From the NCBI GenBank assembly GCA_902589475.1, contig CACITD010000006.1:1-64000 (forward strand): DNA of 64,000 bases, given 5' to 3'. The position numbers and the translations under genes are program-made. Of this stretch, positions 46,076-56,338 are shown piece by piece (the stretch's first letter is position 1; every line of letters starts with the position of its first letter). Origin of the DNA: an uncultured Alphaproteobacteria bacterium (GTDB taxonomy: Bacteria; Pseudomonadota; Alphaproteobacteria; Thalassobaculales; Thalassobaculaceae). The notes below the pieces were generated by a model, which was given only the letters and a program-made list of their open reading frames with translations, did no database searches and was not told where the DNA came from.

Positions 46076-46157
46076 TCTTAAACCCCAAAAGTTTTGAGGA
46101 CACTAGCTTAATTGCGAGTCATTCGCAATAAATATTTTTTCATTTAAATTGACTCGT

Positions 46158-47009
46158 TCAAGATGGAGAGATACCACGTAATTTTTCACTACGACGTCGA
46201 AGAAGTTCAACTGTCGTTAAAAGTAAAATACTGACAACTACGAGAATAGTAGCTACTGCCAAAATGGTTGGACTTATTTGCTCTCGTATGCCTGCCCACA
46301 TTTGCCTGGGAATCGTCCGTTGCTCGAAACCCGCCAAAAAGAATACTATTACAACCTCATCAAATGAAGTTATGAAGGCGAATAAAGCTCCCGAAATTAC
46401 CCCTGGTAAAATCAACGGCATTTGAATTTTAAAGAATGTTTTTCTACTATCCGCACCAAGACTTTGCGATGCGCGGGTTAATGAATGATCGAAACCAGTC
46501 AGAGTGGCAGTTACGGTTATTACCACAAAAGGCGTTCCTAGCACGGCATGTGCAAGAATTAAACCAGGAAGCGTCTGCGCTAATCCGATATTCGAATAAA
46601 AAAAGAACATTCCTGCTGCGGAAATTATAAGCGGTACAATCATGGGCGATATAAGCACTCCCATTACTGCAGATTTATAAGGCATATGAGACTGACTTAG
46701 GCCCAACGCAGCGAGCGTACCTAACAAAGTGGCTAAAAAAGTCGAACAAATCGCCACAATTATGCTATTAGCGGCCGAGAATGCCCATTGGGGATTCTTA
46801 GCGATATCGGCGTACCAACGAGTAGAATATGCCTCCGGTTCTAGAGAAATCATACCTTCGGTAAAGGTGAAATAGGGTTCTGCATTGAACGAAAGAGGAA
46901 TAATTACCAAAATGGGTGCAATTAAAAAAATAAAAACAAAACCACAGAAAATTATGAAACTGTAGTGTGCTATTTTTCCACCAACTCCTACATACGGAGG
47001 AAAAGTCAT
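46158..47009 (-). CDS. ABC transporter permease, PotC-like
   Basis: A 283-aa inner-membrane permease with six predicted TM segments. The EAA-type cytoplasmic loop is around SLGADSRKTFFKIQMPLILPGVISG, the PotC/PotI signature region. The start is taken at the ATG at 47009, not the TTG of the track. It lies five bases from the potB-like stop and completes an importer for polyamines or similar cations together with the three genes upstream. Confidence 0.9.
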   Translation of the reverse strand: MTFPPYVGVGGKIAHYSFIIFCGFVFIFLIAPILVIIPLSFNAEPYFTFTEGMISLEPEAYSTRWYADIAKNPQWAFSAANSIIVAICSTFLATLLGTLAALGLSQSHMPYKSAVMGVLISPMIVPLIISAAGMFFFYSNIGLAQTLPGLILAHAVLGTPFVVITVTATLTGFDHSLTRASQSLGADSRKTFFKIQMPLILPGVISGALFAFITSFDEVVIVFFLAGFEQRTIPRQMWAGIREQISPTILAVATILVVVSILLLTTVELLRRRSEKLRGISPS

Positions 47010-47014
47010 ATTAT

Positions 47015-48256
47015 TCAACCTAACTTCATTTTGTCTATGCCAATAATTTTATTATAAAGCCAATAAAGAATTAAGACTGCAACCAAGAGAATGGTACCTA
47101 ATGCAGCAGCTAACCCCCAATTAAGCGAGGACTTCATGTGATACGCTATAAAATTACTTATGAGTTGCCCTGACCTTCCACCCACAAGTGCTGGAGTAAT
47201 ATAGTAGCCGATCGATAAAATGAAGACCAGAAGACAGCCGGCACCAATGCCCGGTGTCGTTTGAGGCATATAAACTCTAACAAATGCTGTAAGCGGGCTA
47301 GCGCCCAACGATCTAGCCGCTCTCATATACGAAGGAGAGATGGTTTTCATAACTGAATAAAGAGGCAGAATCATAAACGGCAATAGTATCTGGGTCATGG
47401 CCACCAAAGTACCAGTTTGGTTATATATCATCTGAATACGGCCATCTTCTGAAATTATATTCAACGCAACTAGAATATCATTAACAACACCATTCCTCTG
47501 AAGAAGAACAATCCAAGAGGTGGTTCTGACAAGCAGTGATGTCCAAAATGGTAAAAGGACCATTATTAGAAAAATATTGCTTATTCGCAAAGGAAGCGTC
47601 GCCAAAAGGAAAGACACTGGATATGCCAGAACAAGGCAGAAAACTGTTACCAAAAAGCTGATCCAGATTGTTCTCAAAAAAATTTTTACATAAATCCGTC
47701 TATCTTCGGATTGCAGCCCTATTGTGTTATCCTCATTCACTTTCAGGTCTAAAGCTGCAAGATACTGAACCCCCGTGTATCTCTGGCCTATACGCTTAAT
47801 AACTTTCCAGGTGACAACGGCTCCCCACCTTTTGTCGAACTGAATTAATGCCTTTTTATAATCATTACCCTTATATTTTCTTACTTTCCTAACAGTCTTA
47901 TTTATCATGCTCCGCATGCCGCCTGACTCAAAATTAAGCCGGGCGGCGATCTTGCCAACCTTGCTATTTTCTCTAGCTATCAATAATTCCTTTGCAAGGA
48001 GTGAAAACGTTTCCTGGTCTGGTAAATTAGTTCCGTCCCATTTTTGAAGTTTTTCAATTGTTAGCGGTAAGTTATTAGCTACAACAGGATTATCCACGCT
48101 CCTGAAAAGCATCTCAAATATTGGGAGAACGAAAGATATCAGTACAAAGAGTAAAAGTGGGGCTACTAGTAGGAAAGCTTTTGCACGCCGCCCTCTCTCA
48201 GCCTTGCGCAGGCTATCCTTGAGAGGGGTGCCATCTGCAGTGAGAATACTTGTCAA
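47015..48256 (-). CDS. ABC transporter permease, PotB-like with large periplasmic insertion
   Basis: A 413-aa permease, longer than E. coli PotB (about 280). After the first TM helix there is an extra, roughly 150-residue hydrophilic segment (SVDNPVVANNLPL ... through VNEDNTIGLQSEDRR) before the remaining five TM helices. The EAA loop is around RSLGASPLTAFVRVYMPQTTPGIGAG. Such extended PotB forms are known in alphaproteobacteria. The start is a TTG with GAGG upstream; an internal start would remove only a few residues. Confidence 0.88.
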   Translation of the reverse strand: MTSILTADGTPLKDSLRKAERGRRAKAFLLVAPLLLFVLISFVLPIFEMLFRSVDNPVVANNLPLTIEKLQKWDGTNLPDQETFSLLAKELLIARENSKVGKIAARLNFESGGMRSMINKTVRKVRKYKGNDYKKALIQFDKRWGAVVTWKVIKRIGQRYTGVQYLAALDLKVNEDNTIGLQSEDRRIYVKIFLRTIWISFLVTVFCLVLAYPVSFLLATLPLRISNIFLIMVLLPFWTSLLVRTTSWIVLLQRNGVVNDILVALNIISEDGRIQMIYNQTGTLVAMTQILLPFMILPLYSVMKTISPSYMRAARSLGASPLTAFVRVYMPQTTPGIGAGCLLVFILSIGYYITPALVGGRSGQLISNFIAYHMKSSLNWGLAAALGTILLVAVLILYWLYNKIIGIDKMKLG

Positions 48257-48303
48257 GAGGACTACCTCACCAGCAATTAATTTTTCTTCGATAAAGTAAA
48301 TTT

Positions 48304-48328
48304 AAGGTAGGCCTTAAAGGCCTACCTT
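48304..48328 (-). other. Strong inverted repeat between potD- and potB-like genes
   Basis: AAGGTAGGCCTT (48304-48315) and AAGGCCTACCTT (48317-48328) are perfect 12-bp complements around a single base, so the RNA can form a stem of about 10 bp with a short loop. It starts 10 bp after the potD-like stop codon and is not followed by a long U run. It is therefore better read as an intercistronic stabiliser or partial attenuator than a full terminator. Such stems often keep binding-protein mRNA in excess over permease mRNA. Confidence 0.65.
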
Positions 48329-48338
48329 TATCTATCAG

Positions 48339-49427
48339 TTATTTTGCCAACCAAGCGTTGAACCTTTCGTTTAGTTCGTCACCGTTGTCGGACCAAAACT
48401 CTGCATTTTCTAGAACAGCAGTCTTAAAATTATTTGGCGCCGTAGGCATATGCGGCATCATTTTAATTCCAGCTGTTGCATGGGTTGAAATAAGTTTAAT
48501 AGAGGATTTACGTGTAGGCCCGTAAGAAATCCATCGGGCCTGATTAGCAAGTTGCTCAGACGCAGTCGAAAACTGAACATACCGAAGCGCCTCTTTTAAT
48601 CTTGGGGTTCCTTTAATAATCGCGTAAAGGTCAAAAGAAAATAGCTGTCGGTCCCATACAATCTCAAAATTCTTCTTCTCTGTCACCGCCGCATTAAAAA
48701 TACGCCCATTATAGGCTGACGTCATTACTACCTCGCCATCAGCGAGCATTTGTGGAGGCTGAGCACCGGCTTCCCACCAAAGTACATCATTTTTTATTGT
48801 ATCTAGCTTTTTAAAGGCCCGGTCTTGACCTGCCTTAGTCGCTAATACTTTGTAAACATCTTTGCCATCAACGCCATCTGCCATCAATGCCCATTCTAAA
48901 TTTACCTTCGGCACCTTGCGCATTCCCCTCTTTCCTGGGAATTTTTTTACATCAAAGAAGTCAGATATAGTTGTTGGTTTTTTTGATTTGTACTTGTCGG
49001 CATCGTAAGCATAGATCGTTGACCAAACAATAGTGCCAACTGCACATTCTTGCAAAGCACCAGGTATAAAGTCTTTGGATGGCAATGCTCCATTAACGCC
49101 ATTTGGCAGTGAACCAGCGGAAATCTTTTCAAACAATCCGTCATCGCAACCGCGCGCCGCATCTGAGACTTCCAAATCTACCACGTCCCATGTAATTTTT
49201 CCTGCTTCGACTTGAGCGCGAATTTCTGCCAGCCCACCATTATAGTCTTCAGATTGAATTTTAGTGCCATACTTGGCTGTGTAAGGCTTATGGTATGCCT
49301 CGATTTGACTCTTGGTGTAAGCACCACCCCATGAGACAACCGTCAGGGCATCCTCTGCATACGCAGAACTTGCACCTAGGGCTAACCCGCCCGCTATGAT
49401 TGCGCTCTTTATTATTGGGAGTTTCAT
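48339..49427 (-). CDS. Polyamine-type periplasmic solute-binding protein, PotD-like
   Basis: A 362-aa extracytoplasmic binding protein. The signal peptide (about 1-24, SAIIAGGLALGASSAYA) precedes the mature LTVVSWGGAYTKSQIEAYHKPY, a hallmark of the PotD/PotF family. WWEAGAQPPQMLADGEVVMTSAYNGR is the family ligand-cleft segment. It would deliver putrescine, spermidine or a related compound to the permeases. ATG with AAGGAG upstream. It lies between the ATPase and the permeases, with a hairpin downstream. Confidence 0.92.
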   Translation of the reverse strand: MKLPIIKSAIIAGGLALGASSAYAEDALTVVSWGGAYTKSQIEAYHKPYTAKYGTKIQSEDYNGGLAEIRAQVEAGKITWDVVDLEVSDAARGCDDGLFEKISAGSLPNGVNGALPSKDFIPGALQECAVGTIVWSTIYAYDADKYKSKKPTTISDFFDVKKFPGKRGMRKVPKVNLEWALMADGVDGKDVYKVLATKAGQDRAFKKLDTIKNDVLWWEAGAQPPQMLADGEVVMTSAYNGRIFNAAVTEKKNFEIVWDRQLFSFDLYAIIKGTPRLKEALRYVQFSTASEQLANQARWISYGPTRKSSIKLISTHATAGIKMMPHMPTAPNNFKTAVLENAEFWSDNGDELNERFNAWLAK

Positions 49428-49558
49428 TTTTATTCTCCTTATTTAATCACCGTTGAATACGATAGTTAGTTAATCACGCCGTTCCAAAGTTTGTTGTAAA
49501 TATTCCTAGGAAATTAGCGCATAGATATTTTAAAAGCCCGTTACAGGAAACGTCGTCT

Positions 49559-50650
49559 CTAAATAGCATTAAGAGCTCTACAATCTGTTACCTGCCATCC
49601 AATCGTGACAACGTCACCCTTGTTCAACGAGTTATTCGTATGGTCATTAGGGATCTTAACGATAAAATCATCATTTTTGCAAATACTCATTCTACATCTA
49701 ATATGATCGCCGAGGTATATAAGCTCTAATACTTCCGCTTCAAAAATATTCATTTCAGTTTCAACTTTCGGATTAAGAATAATTCTCTCTGGACGCAATG
49801 ACAGTGTAACACTGCTACCCTTCGGTTGTTCATGAACATTTGTTGCACCTATTAAGTTGTCTTGCACCATGACTAAGCAACTTGAACCTTTTGTCTCTTT
49901 TATCGTTCCTTTAAATCGATTATTTTCCCCTATAAACTCAGCCACAAAGGCATTTTCCGGTTTCTCGTATAGTTCATTTGGAGGAGCGAGCTGCTTAATG
50001 ATCCCATCATTAAAAACTGCTATGCGATCTGACATCGTTAACGCTTCCGTTTGGTCATGTGTCACATAAACAACTGTCATTCCTAAATTTTCATGAATAT
50101 GTTTAATTTCATATTGCATTTGTTCCCTTAAATTTTTATCCAACGCCCCCAAAGGTTCGTCCATAAGAACCAAATCTGGCTCGAATACCAATGCTCGCGC
50201 TAAAGCTACTCTCTGTTGCTGCCCGCCGGACAACTGCGCAGGTCGTCTAGATCCAAACTGCATCAACTCGACCATCTCTAATACTTTTTTAACTTTCGTT
50301 TTAACAGCATTGGCACTGAACTTTCTAACCTCTAGAGGAAAAGCAAGGTTCTCGTAGACTGACATATGTGGGAACAACGCATAATTTTGAAACACCATAC
50401 CAATTCCACGTTTATGAGGCGGCACGTTATTCAATTCTACTCCCCCCAACATTACCTTGCCGTGTGTTGGAGTCTCAAACCCCGCTAACATCATTAGGCA
50501 CGTTGTTTTTCCGGACCCTGAAGGCCCGAGAAGTGTTAAAAACTCGCCTTTTTTTATCTTTAGGTTGAGATCCTTTATTACTAACTCAGTCCCGTCATAG
50601 GTTTTCTGCACATTTATAAATTCTACTAGAGTCTGATGGCTCATATTCAT
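49559..50650 (-). CDS. ABC transporter ATP-binding protein, PotA-like
   Basis: A 363-aa importer ATPase. Walker A GPSGSGKTTCLMMLAG, Q loop GMVFQNYALFPHMSVYENLAFPLE, signature LSGGQQQRVALARAL, Walker B LVLMDEPLGALD, H loop VTHDQTEAL. The C-terminal TOBE regulatory domain (about 270-363) is present. First gene of the potADBC-like operon on this strand. Two nearby ATGs could serve as start. Substrate is inferred from the binding protein family only. Confidence 0.92.
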   Translation of the reverse strand: MNMSHQTLVEFINVQKTYDGTELVIKDLNLKIKKGEFLTLLGPSGSGKTTCLMMLAGFETPTHGKVMLGGVELNNVPPHKRGIGMVFQNYALFPHMSVYENLAFPLEVRKFSANAVKTKVKKVLEMVELMQFGSRRPAQLSGGQQQRVALARALVFEPDLVLMDEPLGALDKNLREQMQYEIKHIHENLGMTVVYVTHDQTEALTMSDRIAVFNDGIIKQLAPPNELYEKPENAFVAEFIGENNRFKGTIKETKGSSCLVMVQDNLIGATNVHEQPKGSSVTLSLRPERIILNPKVETEMNIFEAEVLELIYLGDHIRCRMSICKNDDFIVKIPNDHTNNSLNKGDVVTIGWQVTDCRALNAI

Positions 50651-51069
50651 ACCTTTAAACTCCTAGTCCTAAAAACAAACAAGTATTCACCAGACATTGG
50701 TTGGCAGACTAAGCAAGCGGTGGACCAGTGTAAAGCTCAGGTAAACGGATTTAAGCGTAATTTCACTTTTTTGTTTTCTTTAAACCCCTAAAACGTCTAG
50801 TTTATCTTAAAGGAAACTCAATCTATAAAAATATTTATTTTACAATGGAGATGCTGGTAAAACGTCAGACGTGTGCAGTGCCCAAAAGACAAAGCATGCT
50901 GTTCTGACAGGGTCAACTCGGTCTGTACTTATTTCGAAAAGATATAAAATTAAAAGTTGTGCGTCTTTAGGATTTATACCTTTAGTGGTTTATAGTAGAG
51001 TTAAAAAAGCTTTTAGATGATAACATTTGAAAATTTATTACGTTCATCCTTGGAAAATGGGAATTTCAT
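50651..51069. other. Intergenic region of 419 bp between the divergent potA-like gene and fabI
   Basis: No gene is seen here. It must hold both divergent promoters. The longest ATG-started frame I noticed (near 50844) is about 20 codons and unconvincing. The sequence before fabI is AT-rich with possible -10 elements (TATAAAAT and TTATAGT) but no clean promoter. No tRNA cloverleaf or riboswitch was recognised. Confidence 0.5.
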
Positions 51070-51882
51070 ATGAATAGTTCAGTAGGAGTTATGTCTGGAA
51101 AACGTGGACTCGTTATGGGCGTAGCCAACGAACGGTCTATAGCGTGGGGGATAGCCAAAATGGCAGCAACCCATGGGGCTGAACTGGCGTTCACATACCA
51201 AGGAGAGGCTCTTCTAAAACGACTGTCACCACTTGCACAATCAGTTAATTCAGAGATGATAATGCAGTGCGACGTCACTGATGAACATAGTTTAGAAACA
51301 GTATTCAATACAATCAGAGAGAGTTGGGGAAAGATTGACTTTGTAGTTCACGCAATAGCGTATTCAGATAAGGATGAATTGAAAGGAGAGTACATCAATA
51401 CTAGCCGAGACAACTTTCTACGAACACTGGACATATCTTGTTTTTCCTTCACTTCAGTTGCAAAGTATTCTGCTGAACTTATGCCAGACGGGGGTAGCCT
51501 TTTAACACTTAGTTATTACGGGGCAGAACGGGTTATGCCACACTATAATGTTATGGGAGTAGCGAAAGCAGCTTTAGAGTCCAGCGTGCGTTATTTAGCC
51601 ATGGACCTCGGCGACCAAAAAATAAGGGTGAACGGACTTTCAGCCGGCCCCATGAAAACTCTAGCCGCATCAGGAATAGGCGACTTTAGATATATTTTAA
51701 AATGGAACGAATACAACTCACCATTAAAACGGAACGTTACTCTTGAAGACGTGGGTGGTGCCGCAATGTACCTGTTGAGCGATTTATCTAGCGGGGTATC
51801 TGGCGAGATACATCATGTAGATTGTGGATATAATATCGTAGGTATGAAAGCTGTCGATGCTCCAGATATCTCAGTAGTTTAA
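51070..51882 (+). CDS. fabI: Enoyl-[acyl-carrier-protein] reductase FabI
   Basis: A 270-aa NADH-dependent reductase for the last step of the fatty-acid elongation cycle. FabI signatures: GVANERSIAWGIAK (cofactor loop), AFTYQGEALLKR, CDVTDE, and the catalytic Tyr-x6-Lys region TLSYYGAERVMPHYNVMGVAKAALESSVRYLA. It lies 19 bp upstream of aroC. fabI-aroC order and proximity to pdxH are seen in other alphaproteobacteria. FabI is the usual target of triclosan-type inhibitors. Confidence 0.96.
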   Translation: MNSSVGVMSGKRGLVMGVANERSIAWGIAKMAATHGAELAFTYQGEALLKRLSPLAQSVNSEMIMQCDVTDEHSLETVFNTIRESWGKIDFVVHAIAYSDKDELKGEYINTSRDNFLRTLDISCFSFTSVAKYSAELMPDGGSLLTLSYYGAERVMPHYNVMGVAKAALESSVRYLAMDLGDQKIRVNGLSAGPMKTLAASGIGDFRYILKWNEYNSPLKRNVTLEDVGGAAMYLLSDLSSGVSGEIHHVDCGYNIVGMKAVDAPDISVV

Positions 51883-51901
51883 TTAATAGTTTGGTTTAAA
51901 T

Positions 51902-52999
51902 ATGGCTAGTAATACCTTCGGCAATATTCTTCAGTTTAGCACTTGGGGTGAAAGCCATGGAGTTGCCATCGGAGGGGTTGTCGATGGTGTTCCGCCCTTA
52001 ATACCGCTTGTTGAGGAAGATATTCAATATTACTTGGATAAACGGAAACCAGGGCAGTCCCGTTTCACCACCCAACGGAAGGAACCAGATAAAATCAAAA
52101 TTTTGTCTGGTGTATTTGAAAATAAAACCACAGGCACACCGATAAGCTTACTCATCCAAAACGAAGATCAGCGATCAAAAGATTATGGTGAAATAAAGGA
52201 TCAGTTTCGTCCTGGGCACGCAGATTTCACCTATCAAAAAAAATATGGCATCCGTGATTACAGGGGGGGTGGTAGATCTTCCGCGCGAGAAACTGCCATG
52301 CGTGTAGCCGCTGGCGCTATTGCTAGAAAAGTCTTAGACCTAAAAATTGAAAACAAAATATCTATAAAAGGAGCGCTAGTCCAAATCGGCCCTCACAAAA
52401 TAGATAGAAATAATTGGGATTGGGATCAGGTAGATCAAAATCCTTTTTGGTCACCAGATAAAAATATGGCTTCACACTGGGCAAATTTTTTAGATGAAGT
52501 CCGCAAAAAAGGTTCTTCAGCGGGAGCAGTCGTCGAAATTGTAGTTACAGGGGTCCCTGCTGGGCTGGGCGAACCTATATATGGGAAGCTAGATAGTGAT
52601 CTAGCTAGTGCCATGATGTCGATAAACGCAGTGAAGGGCGTAGAAATTGGAGATGGCTTTGATTTAATATCAACACCCGGCGAGTTAGCTTCTGATGAAA
52701 TTAGGATGTTAGATGGACAACCTGACTTTCTAACCAATAAGGCTGGCGGAATTTTAGGTGGAATATCAACCGGTCAACCCATTATTATAAGGTTTGCCAT
52801 AAAACCTACGAGTTCCATTCTTACCCCGAGGCGCTCAATAGATAGATTTGACAATGAGGTAGAAGTCCGAACGAAGGGGCGACACGACCCATGTGTAGGT
52901 ATACGGGCAGTACCCGTTGGTGAAGCAATGGCAGCATGCGTTATAGCTGACCACGTTCTTAGACATCAGGCGCAATGTCTATCGAATTCCACGCTTTAA
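51902..52999 (+). CDS. aroC: Chorismate synthase AroC
   Basis: A 365-aa FMNH2-dependent enzyme making chorismate from EPSP, the last shikimate-pathway step. Signatures: [17 protein letters not shown], the [19 protein letters not shown] block, and [22 protein letters not shown] near the C terminus. Length is standard. It is in operon with fabI; the FliL-like gene follows 67 bp later. Confidence 0.97.
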   Translation: MASNTFGNILQFSTWGESHGVAIGGVVDGVPPLIPLVEEDIQYYLDKRKPGQSRFTTQRKEPDKIKILSGVFENKTTGTPISLLIQNEDQRSKDYGEIKDQFRPGHADFTYQKKYGIRDYRGGGRSSARETAMRVAAGAIARKVLDLKIENKISIKGALVQIGPHKIDRNNWDWDQVDQNPFWSPDKNMASHWANFLDEVRKKGSSAGAVVEIVVTGVPAGLGEPIYGKLDSDLASAMMSINAVKGVEIGDGFDLISTPGELASDEIRMLDGQPDFLTNKAGGILGGISTGQPIIIRFAIKPTSSILTPRRSIDRFDNEVEVRTKGRHDPCVGIRAVPVGEAMAACVIADHVLRHQAQCLSNSTL

Positions 53000-53066
53000 G
53001 AAAAAGATGCTTTGGCCAAAATAAGTTTCTTCTTTCAGTTGACTAGAAAAAATAGAAGGGAAAAAG

Positions 53067-53576
53067 ATGAGTAGTTTATTTACCTGGCGTCTTTTGTTTT
53101 CTTTGCTACTTTCATCGCTATTTGTTTATTACTCTTATACAAACTGCTCCTTATCTCAAGAGAAAGAGGAAAAAGAGGAAGAAGAACTGGATGACTTAGC
53201 AAAAGAGCGACTAGAAAAAGACAAGGAGCAAAAGAAACGCGACAAGCAATTTAATGAAGAAAAGCTATATAAATTTATGGTGGGTAGAGATGTGCTCACG
53301 CTCCCACTGTTTTATATTTCACTATACGTTAAAGGCAAGTTAGTAGAGGGGAAACTACGCGTAGCTATTCAAACAAAAAGTCCCGCAGCACGAAGGTCAT
53401 TAAATCCAGAAAAAATGGCCATCAAAGGAATAATTTATCCACTAGCCGTACGAATGTGGGAAAAAGGTCGCCCTACTTCAGAGGATATTCGAAATTTTAA
53501 GATTGATGCGAAAGCGCAATTGAAAATTCGTTATGAAGAATTGGTCAAGGAAGTATACATCGAATCCATTTTATAA
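53067..53576 (+). CDS. FliL-like membrane-associated protein (putative)
   Basis: A 169-aa protein. An N-terminal TM or signal segment (about 7-23) is followed by a 40-residue run of Glu, Lys and Asp predicted to be coiled coil or linker. The C-terminal domain (PLFYISLYVKGKLVEGKLRVAIQ ... AQLKIRYEELVKEVYIESIL) matches the pattern of the FliL stator-associated domain: short strands, then the final VKxVxIxxxL. No flagellar gene adjoins it, so either it is a stray flagellar factor or a related envelope protein. It could also be misassigned; only the C-terminal pattern supports the call. Confidence 0.5.
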   Translation: MSSLFTWRLLFSLLLSSLFVYYSYTNCSLSQEKEEKEEEELDDLAKERLEKDKEQKKRDKQFNEEKLYKFMVGRDVLTLPLFYISLYVKGKLVEGKLRVAIQTKSPAARRSLNPEKMAIKGIIYPLAVRMWEKGRPTSEDIRNFKIDAKAQLKIRYEELVKEVYIESIL

Positions 53577-53593
53577 CCTCAAACAAATACCTT

Positions 53594-54391
53594 CTATACT
53601 TTCTCCGCCAATATAAAAAACTCTTTATTTCCTTCCCGCCCTGGTAATGAAGACTGCATACTCCCTTTGAACTTCCAATCTTTAAAATTCAAAAACCAAC
53701 TTTCCATTTGTCTTAATAATTTTATCCGCAAATCAACGTCCGTTAATACTCCCGTTTTTTTTAATTTTCCCGGCCCAACCTCAAATTGTGGCTTAAATAG
53801 GCATAATAATTGCCCACCTGTTTTTGAAAGCGCCATACAAGGGAGGAGTACTTTCTTAACAGAAATAAAACTAACGTCACAGACAATGAGGTCTACAGGA
53901 TTTAATATTATTCGATTATTCAGTGATCTAGCATCGGTGTTCTCGAGATTAACGACCCGCGGGTCCGATTTTACTTCGCCAACTAACTGAAACCTTCCAA
54001 CATCGACCGCATATACTTTCTGCACCCCCCCCCGAAGTAAAACATGAGTAAATCCTCCTGTTGAAGCTCCAATATCCAAGCAAATTTTATTTTTTAACTC
54101 TATTTTAAAGTGTTCTATGGCTCCAACAAGTTTAAAGCCACCCCTTGAAACCCATTCTTTTGATAAGTTGATCACTTTTAATTCTGATTTTCTAGAAACT
54201 AACCTGTTTGCTTTTTTAGCAACTTCTTGGTCACAAATTACTTGACCCCTGATGATCAAATCCTTTGCATGCGTCCTCGACCTTACTAAACCTTTCAAAA
54301 CTAAGAGTTGGTCAAGCCTTATTTTATCTTCATCTGTGATGGACTGATCCGTCAACGGCTTAAACTTTTCTGGTCGAATACGATTAGCCAT
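53594..54391 (-). CDS. tlyA: TlyA-family rRNA 2'-O-ribose methyltransferase
   Basis: A 265-aa methyltransferase. The N-terminal S4 RNA-binding domain (RLDQLLVLKGLVRSRTHAKDLI) is followed by the FtsJ-like domain with SRGGFKLVGAIEHF, the SAM motif CLDIGASTGGFTHVLL, AVDVG, and VCDVSFIS. The family modifies 16S and/or 23S rRNA cytidines. It is 15 bp downstream of dxs on the same strand, an arrangement common in alphaproteobacteria. Confidence 0.92.
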   Translation of the reverse strand: MANRIRPEKFKPLTDQSITDEDKIRLDQLLVLKGLVRSRTHAKDLIIRGQVICDQEVAKKANRLVSRKSELKVINLSKEWVSRGGFKLVGAIEHFKIELKNKICLDIGASTGGFTHVLLRGGVQKVYAVDVGRFQLVGEVKSDPRVVNLENTDARSLNNRIILNPVDLIVCDVSFISVKKVLLPCMALSKTGGQLLCLFKPQFEVGPGKLKKTGVLTDVDLRIKLLRQMESWFLNFKDWKFKGSMQSSLPGREGNKEFFILAEKV

Positions 54392-54406
54392 TATTTCTGT
54401 TTTTTT

Positions 54407-56326
54407 TTAAGCTGAGGCTGAGCCACTCAATTCACTATTACCGAGGGTTTTAACAACAACGTCTATTATACTCGCCGAGTCTAATTGCGCGATTTTATAT
54501 TGCTCATCCGAAGAAGCATGATCAATAAATATATCTGGCAGTGTCATTGGACGAACTTTTATACCACCATCCAGAAAACCCTCAAGTGCGAGAAAATGCA
54601 AAACCTGACTCGAGAACCCACCGACAGACCCTTCTTCAAGAATTATCATGAGCTCATGGTCTTTAGCCATTTGCCTTATAAGCTCGGTATCGAGTGGTTT
54701 TGCAAACCGTGCATCTGCAACCGTAGTGCTCAACCCAAGAGCTGCCAATTGCTCCGCAGCCAACAGACAATCTTTCAACCGCGATCCTAAAGAGAGTATA
54801 GCAACAGTAGAACCTTTACGAAGCAACCGGCCCTTACCTATCGGCAAAGGCTTACCATGGTCGGGAAGCTCCACCCCCACGCCTTCACCTCTGGGGTATC
54901 TAATTGCAGAAGGGGCGTCGTTTATATCTCTTGCCGTAGCTATCATATGCACTAATTCCGCTTCATCTGCAGCGGCCATAATAATAAATCCAGGAAGGCA
55001 ACAGAGGTAAGCTAAATCAAAGGCTCCTGCATGCGTTGCACCATCTGCGCCGACTAAACCTGCTCTGTCAATTGCAAAACGGACAGGCAGCCCCTGAATT
55101 GCAACATCATGAACAACTTGGTCATAAGCCCTTTGAAGAAAAGTGGAGTAAATCGCTACGAAAGGCTTCAAACCCTCTGTTGCCAGGCCGGCCGCGAATG
55201 TTACAGCATGCTGTTCCGCTATTCCAACGTCAAAGCTCCTCTGCGGGAATTGTTGTGCAAATTTATCTATGCCTGTACCAGATGGCATCGCTGCGGTGAC
55301 CGCAACGATTCTCTCATCTTGCTCTGCTTCTCGTATAAGCGATTTAGAAAAAACTTCTGTATAAGATGGGGCGTTAGCTTTGGCTTTGGATTGGGCGCCG
55401 GTGACAAGATCAAACTTCTGTACAGCGTGATATTTCTCCAGTGACTTTTCAGGAAATGGGTGACCGCGGCCCTTTTCTGTTACAACGTGCAGCAATACTG
55501 GTTTGTCTTGTTTAGCATTTTTAATATTTTGTAGTACTGGCAGCAGGTGGTCTAAATTGTGTCCATCAACAGGCCCGACATAATAGAACCCTAATTCCTC
55601 AAAAAGTGTCCCACCGGTCACCAATCCTCGCGCATATTCCTCTGCCCTTTTGGCTGTTCGCTCTAGTTGTTTAGGTAGATGAGAGGCGAGCTGCTTAGCT
55701 AGGTCTCTTAAGCTCCTGTATGACGTGGAACTAATCAGCCTGGATAAATACGAGCTCATTGCACCTACAGCTGGGGCTATAGACATATCATTATCATTTA
55801 AAACGACTAGAAGTTTTGAGTTACCTGCACCAGCATTGTTCATAGCCTCGTAAGCCATGCCCGCACTCATAGCCCCGTCGCCAATTACGGCAATCACATG
55901 ATTTTTCGCAGACTTTAAATCTCTGGCAACCGCCATGCCTAATCCCGCAGAAATAGAGGTCGAGCTATGCGCAGCTCCAAAAGGGTCAAATTCGCTTTCT
56001 GCTCTTTTTGTAAACCCAGACAAGCCCCCAGTTTGCCGTAGTGTTTTTATTCTATCTCTGCGGCCAGTTATTATCTTATGCGGATAGGCTTGGTGACCAA
56101 CATCCCATATTAGTCTGTCATGAGGGGTTTGATAGACGTAATGGAGAGCGATTGTTAGTTCGACAACACCCAATCCAGCTCCTAAGTGACCGCCAGTCAC
56201 AGAAACTGCATTTATCACCTCTTGGCGCAACTCTTGTGCCAGTGCGGTTAGATTTTCGGCCTTAAGCCCCCGTAAGTCTTTGGGGTTCTTAACCAGATCC
56301 AATGTAGGTGTATTACTGTTCGACAT
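54407..56326 (-). CDS. dxs: 1-deoxy-D-xylulose-5-phosphate synthase Dxs
   Basis: A 639-aa thiamine-diphosphate enzyme, first step of the MEP isoprenoid pathway (pyruvate plus glyceraldehyde-3-phosphate). ThDP-binding segments [18 protein letters not shown] and [10 protein letters not shown] are present, then [12 protein letters not shown] and the transketolase pyrimidine-domain motif [16 protein letters not shown]. Start at the ATG (56326), three codons inside the track TTG start. Follows ispA by 12 bp. Confidence 0.97.
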   Translation of the reverse strand: MSNSNTPTLDLVKNPKDLRGLKAENLTALAQELRQEVINAVSVTGGHLGAGLGVVELTIALHYVYQTPHDRLIWDVGHQAYPHKIITGRRDRIKTLRQTGGLSGFTKRAESEFDPFGAAHSSTSISAGLGMAVARDLKSAKNHVIAVIGDGAMSAGMAYEAMNNAGAGNSKLLVVLNDNDMSIAPAVGAMSSYLSRLISSTSYRSLRDLAKQLASHLPKQLERTAKRAEEYARGLVTGGTLFEELGFYYVGPVDGHNLDHLLPVLQNIKNAKQDKPVLLHVVTEKGRGHPFPEKSLEKYHAVQKFDLVTGAQSKAKANAPSYTEVFSKSLIREAEQDERIVAVTAAMPSGTGIDKFAQQFPQRSFDVGIAEQHAVTFAAGLATEGLKPFVAIYSTFLQRAYDQVVHDVAIQGLPVRFAIDRAGLVGADGATHAGAFDLAYLCCLPGFIIMAAADEAELVHMIATARDINDAPSAIRYPRGEGVGVELPDHGKPLPIGKGRLLRKGSTVAILSLGSRLKDCLLAAEQLAALGLSTTVADARFAKPLDTELIRQMAKDHELMIILEEGSVGGFSSQVLHFLALEGFLDGGIKVRPMTLPDIFIDHASSDEQYKIAQLDSASIIDVVVKTLGNSELSGSASA

Positions 56327-56338
56327 AACGTTCAAACT

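Noticed and set aside
50844-50906. 20-codon frame in the potA-fabI gap
   Set aside because: It is too short, with no ribosome site and no similarity, and it lies in a promoter region.
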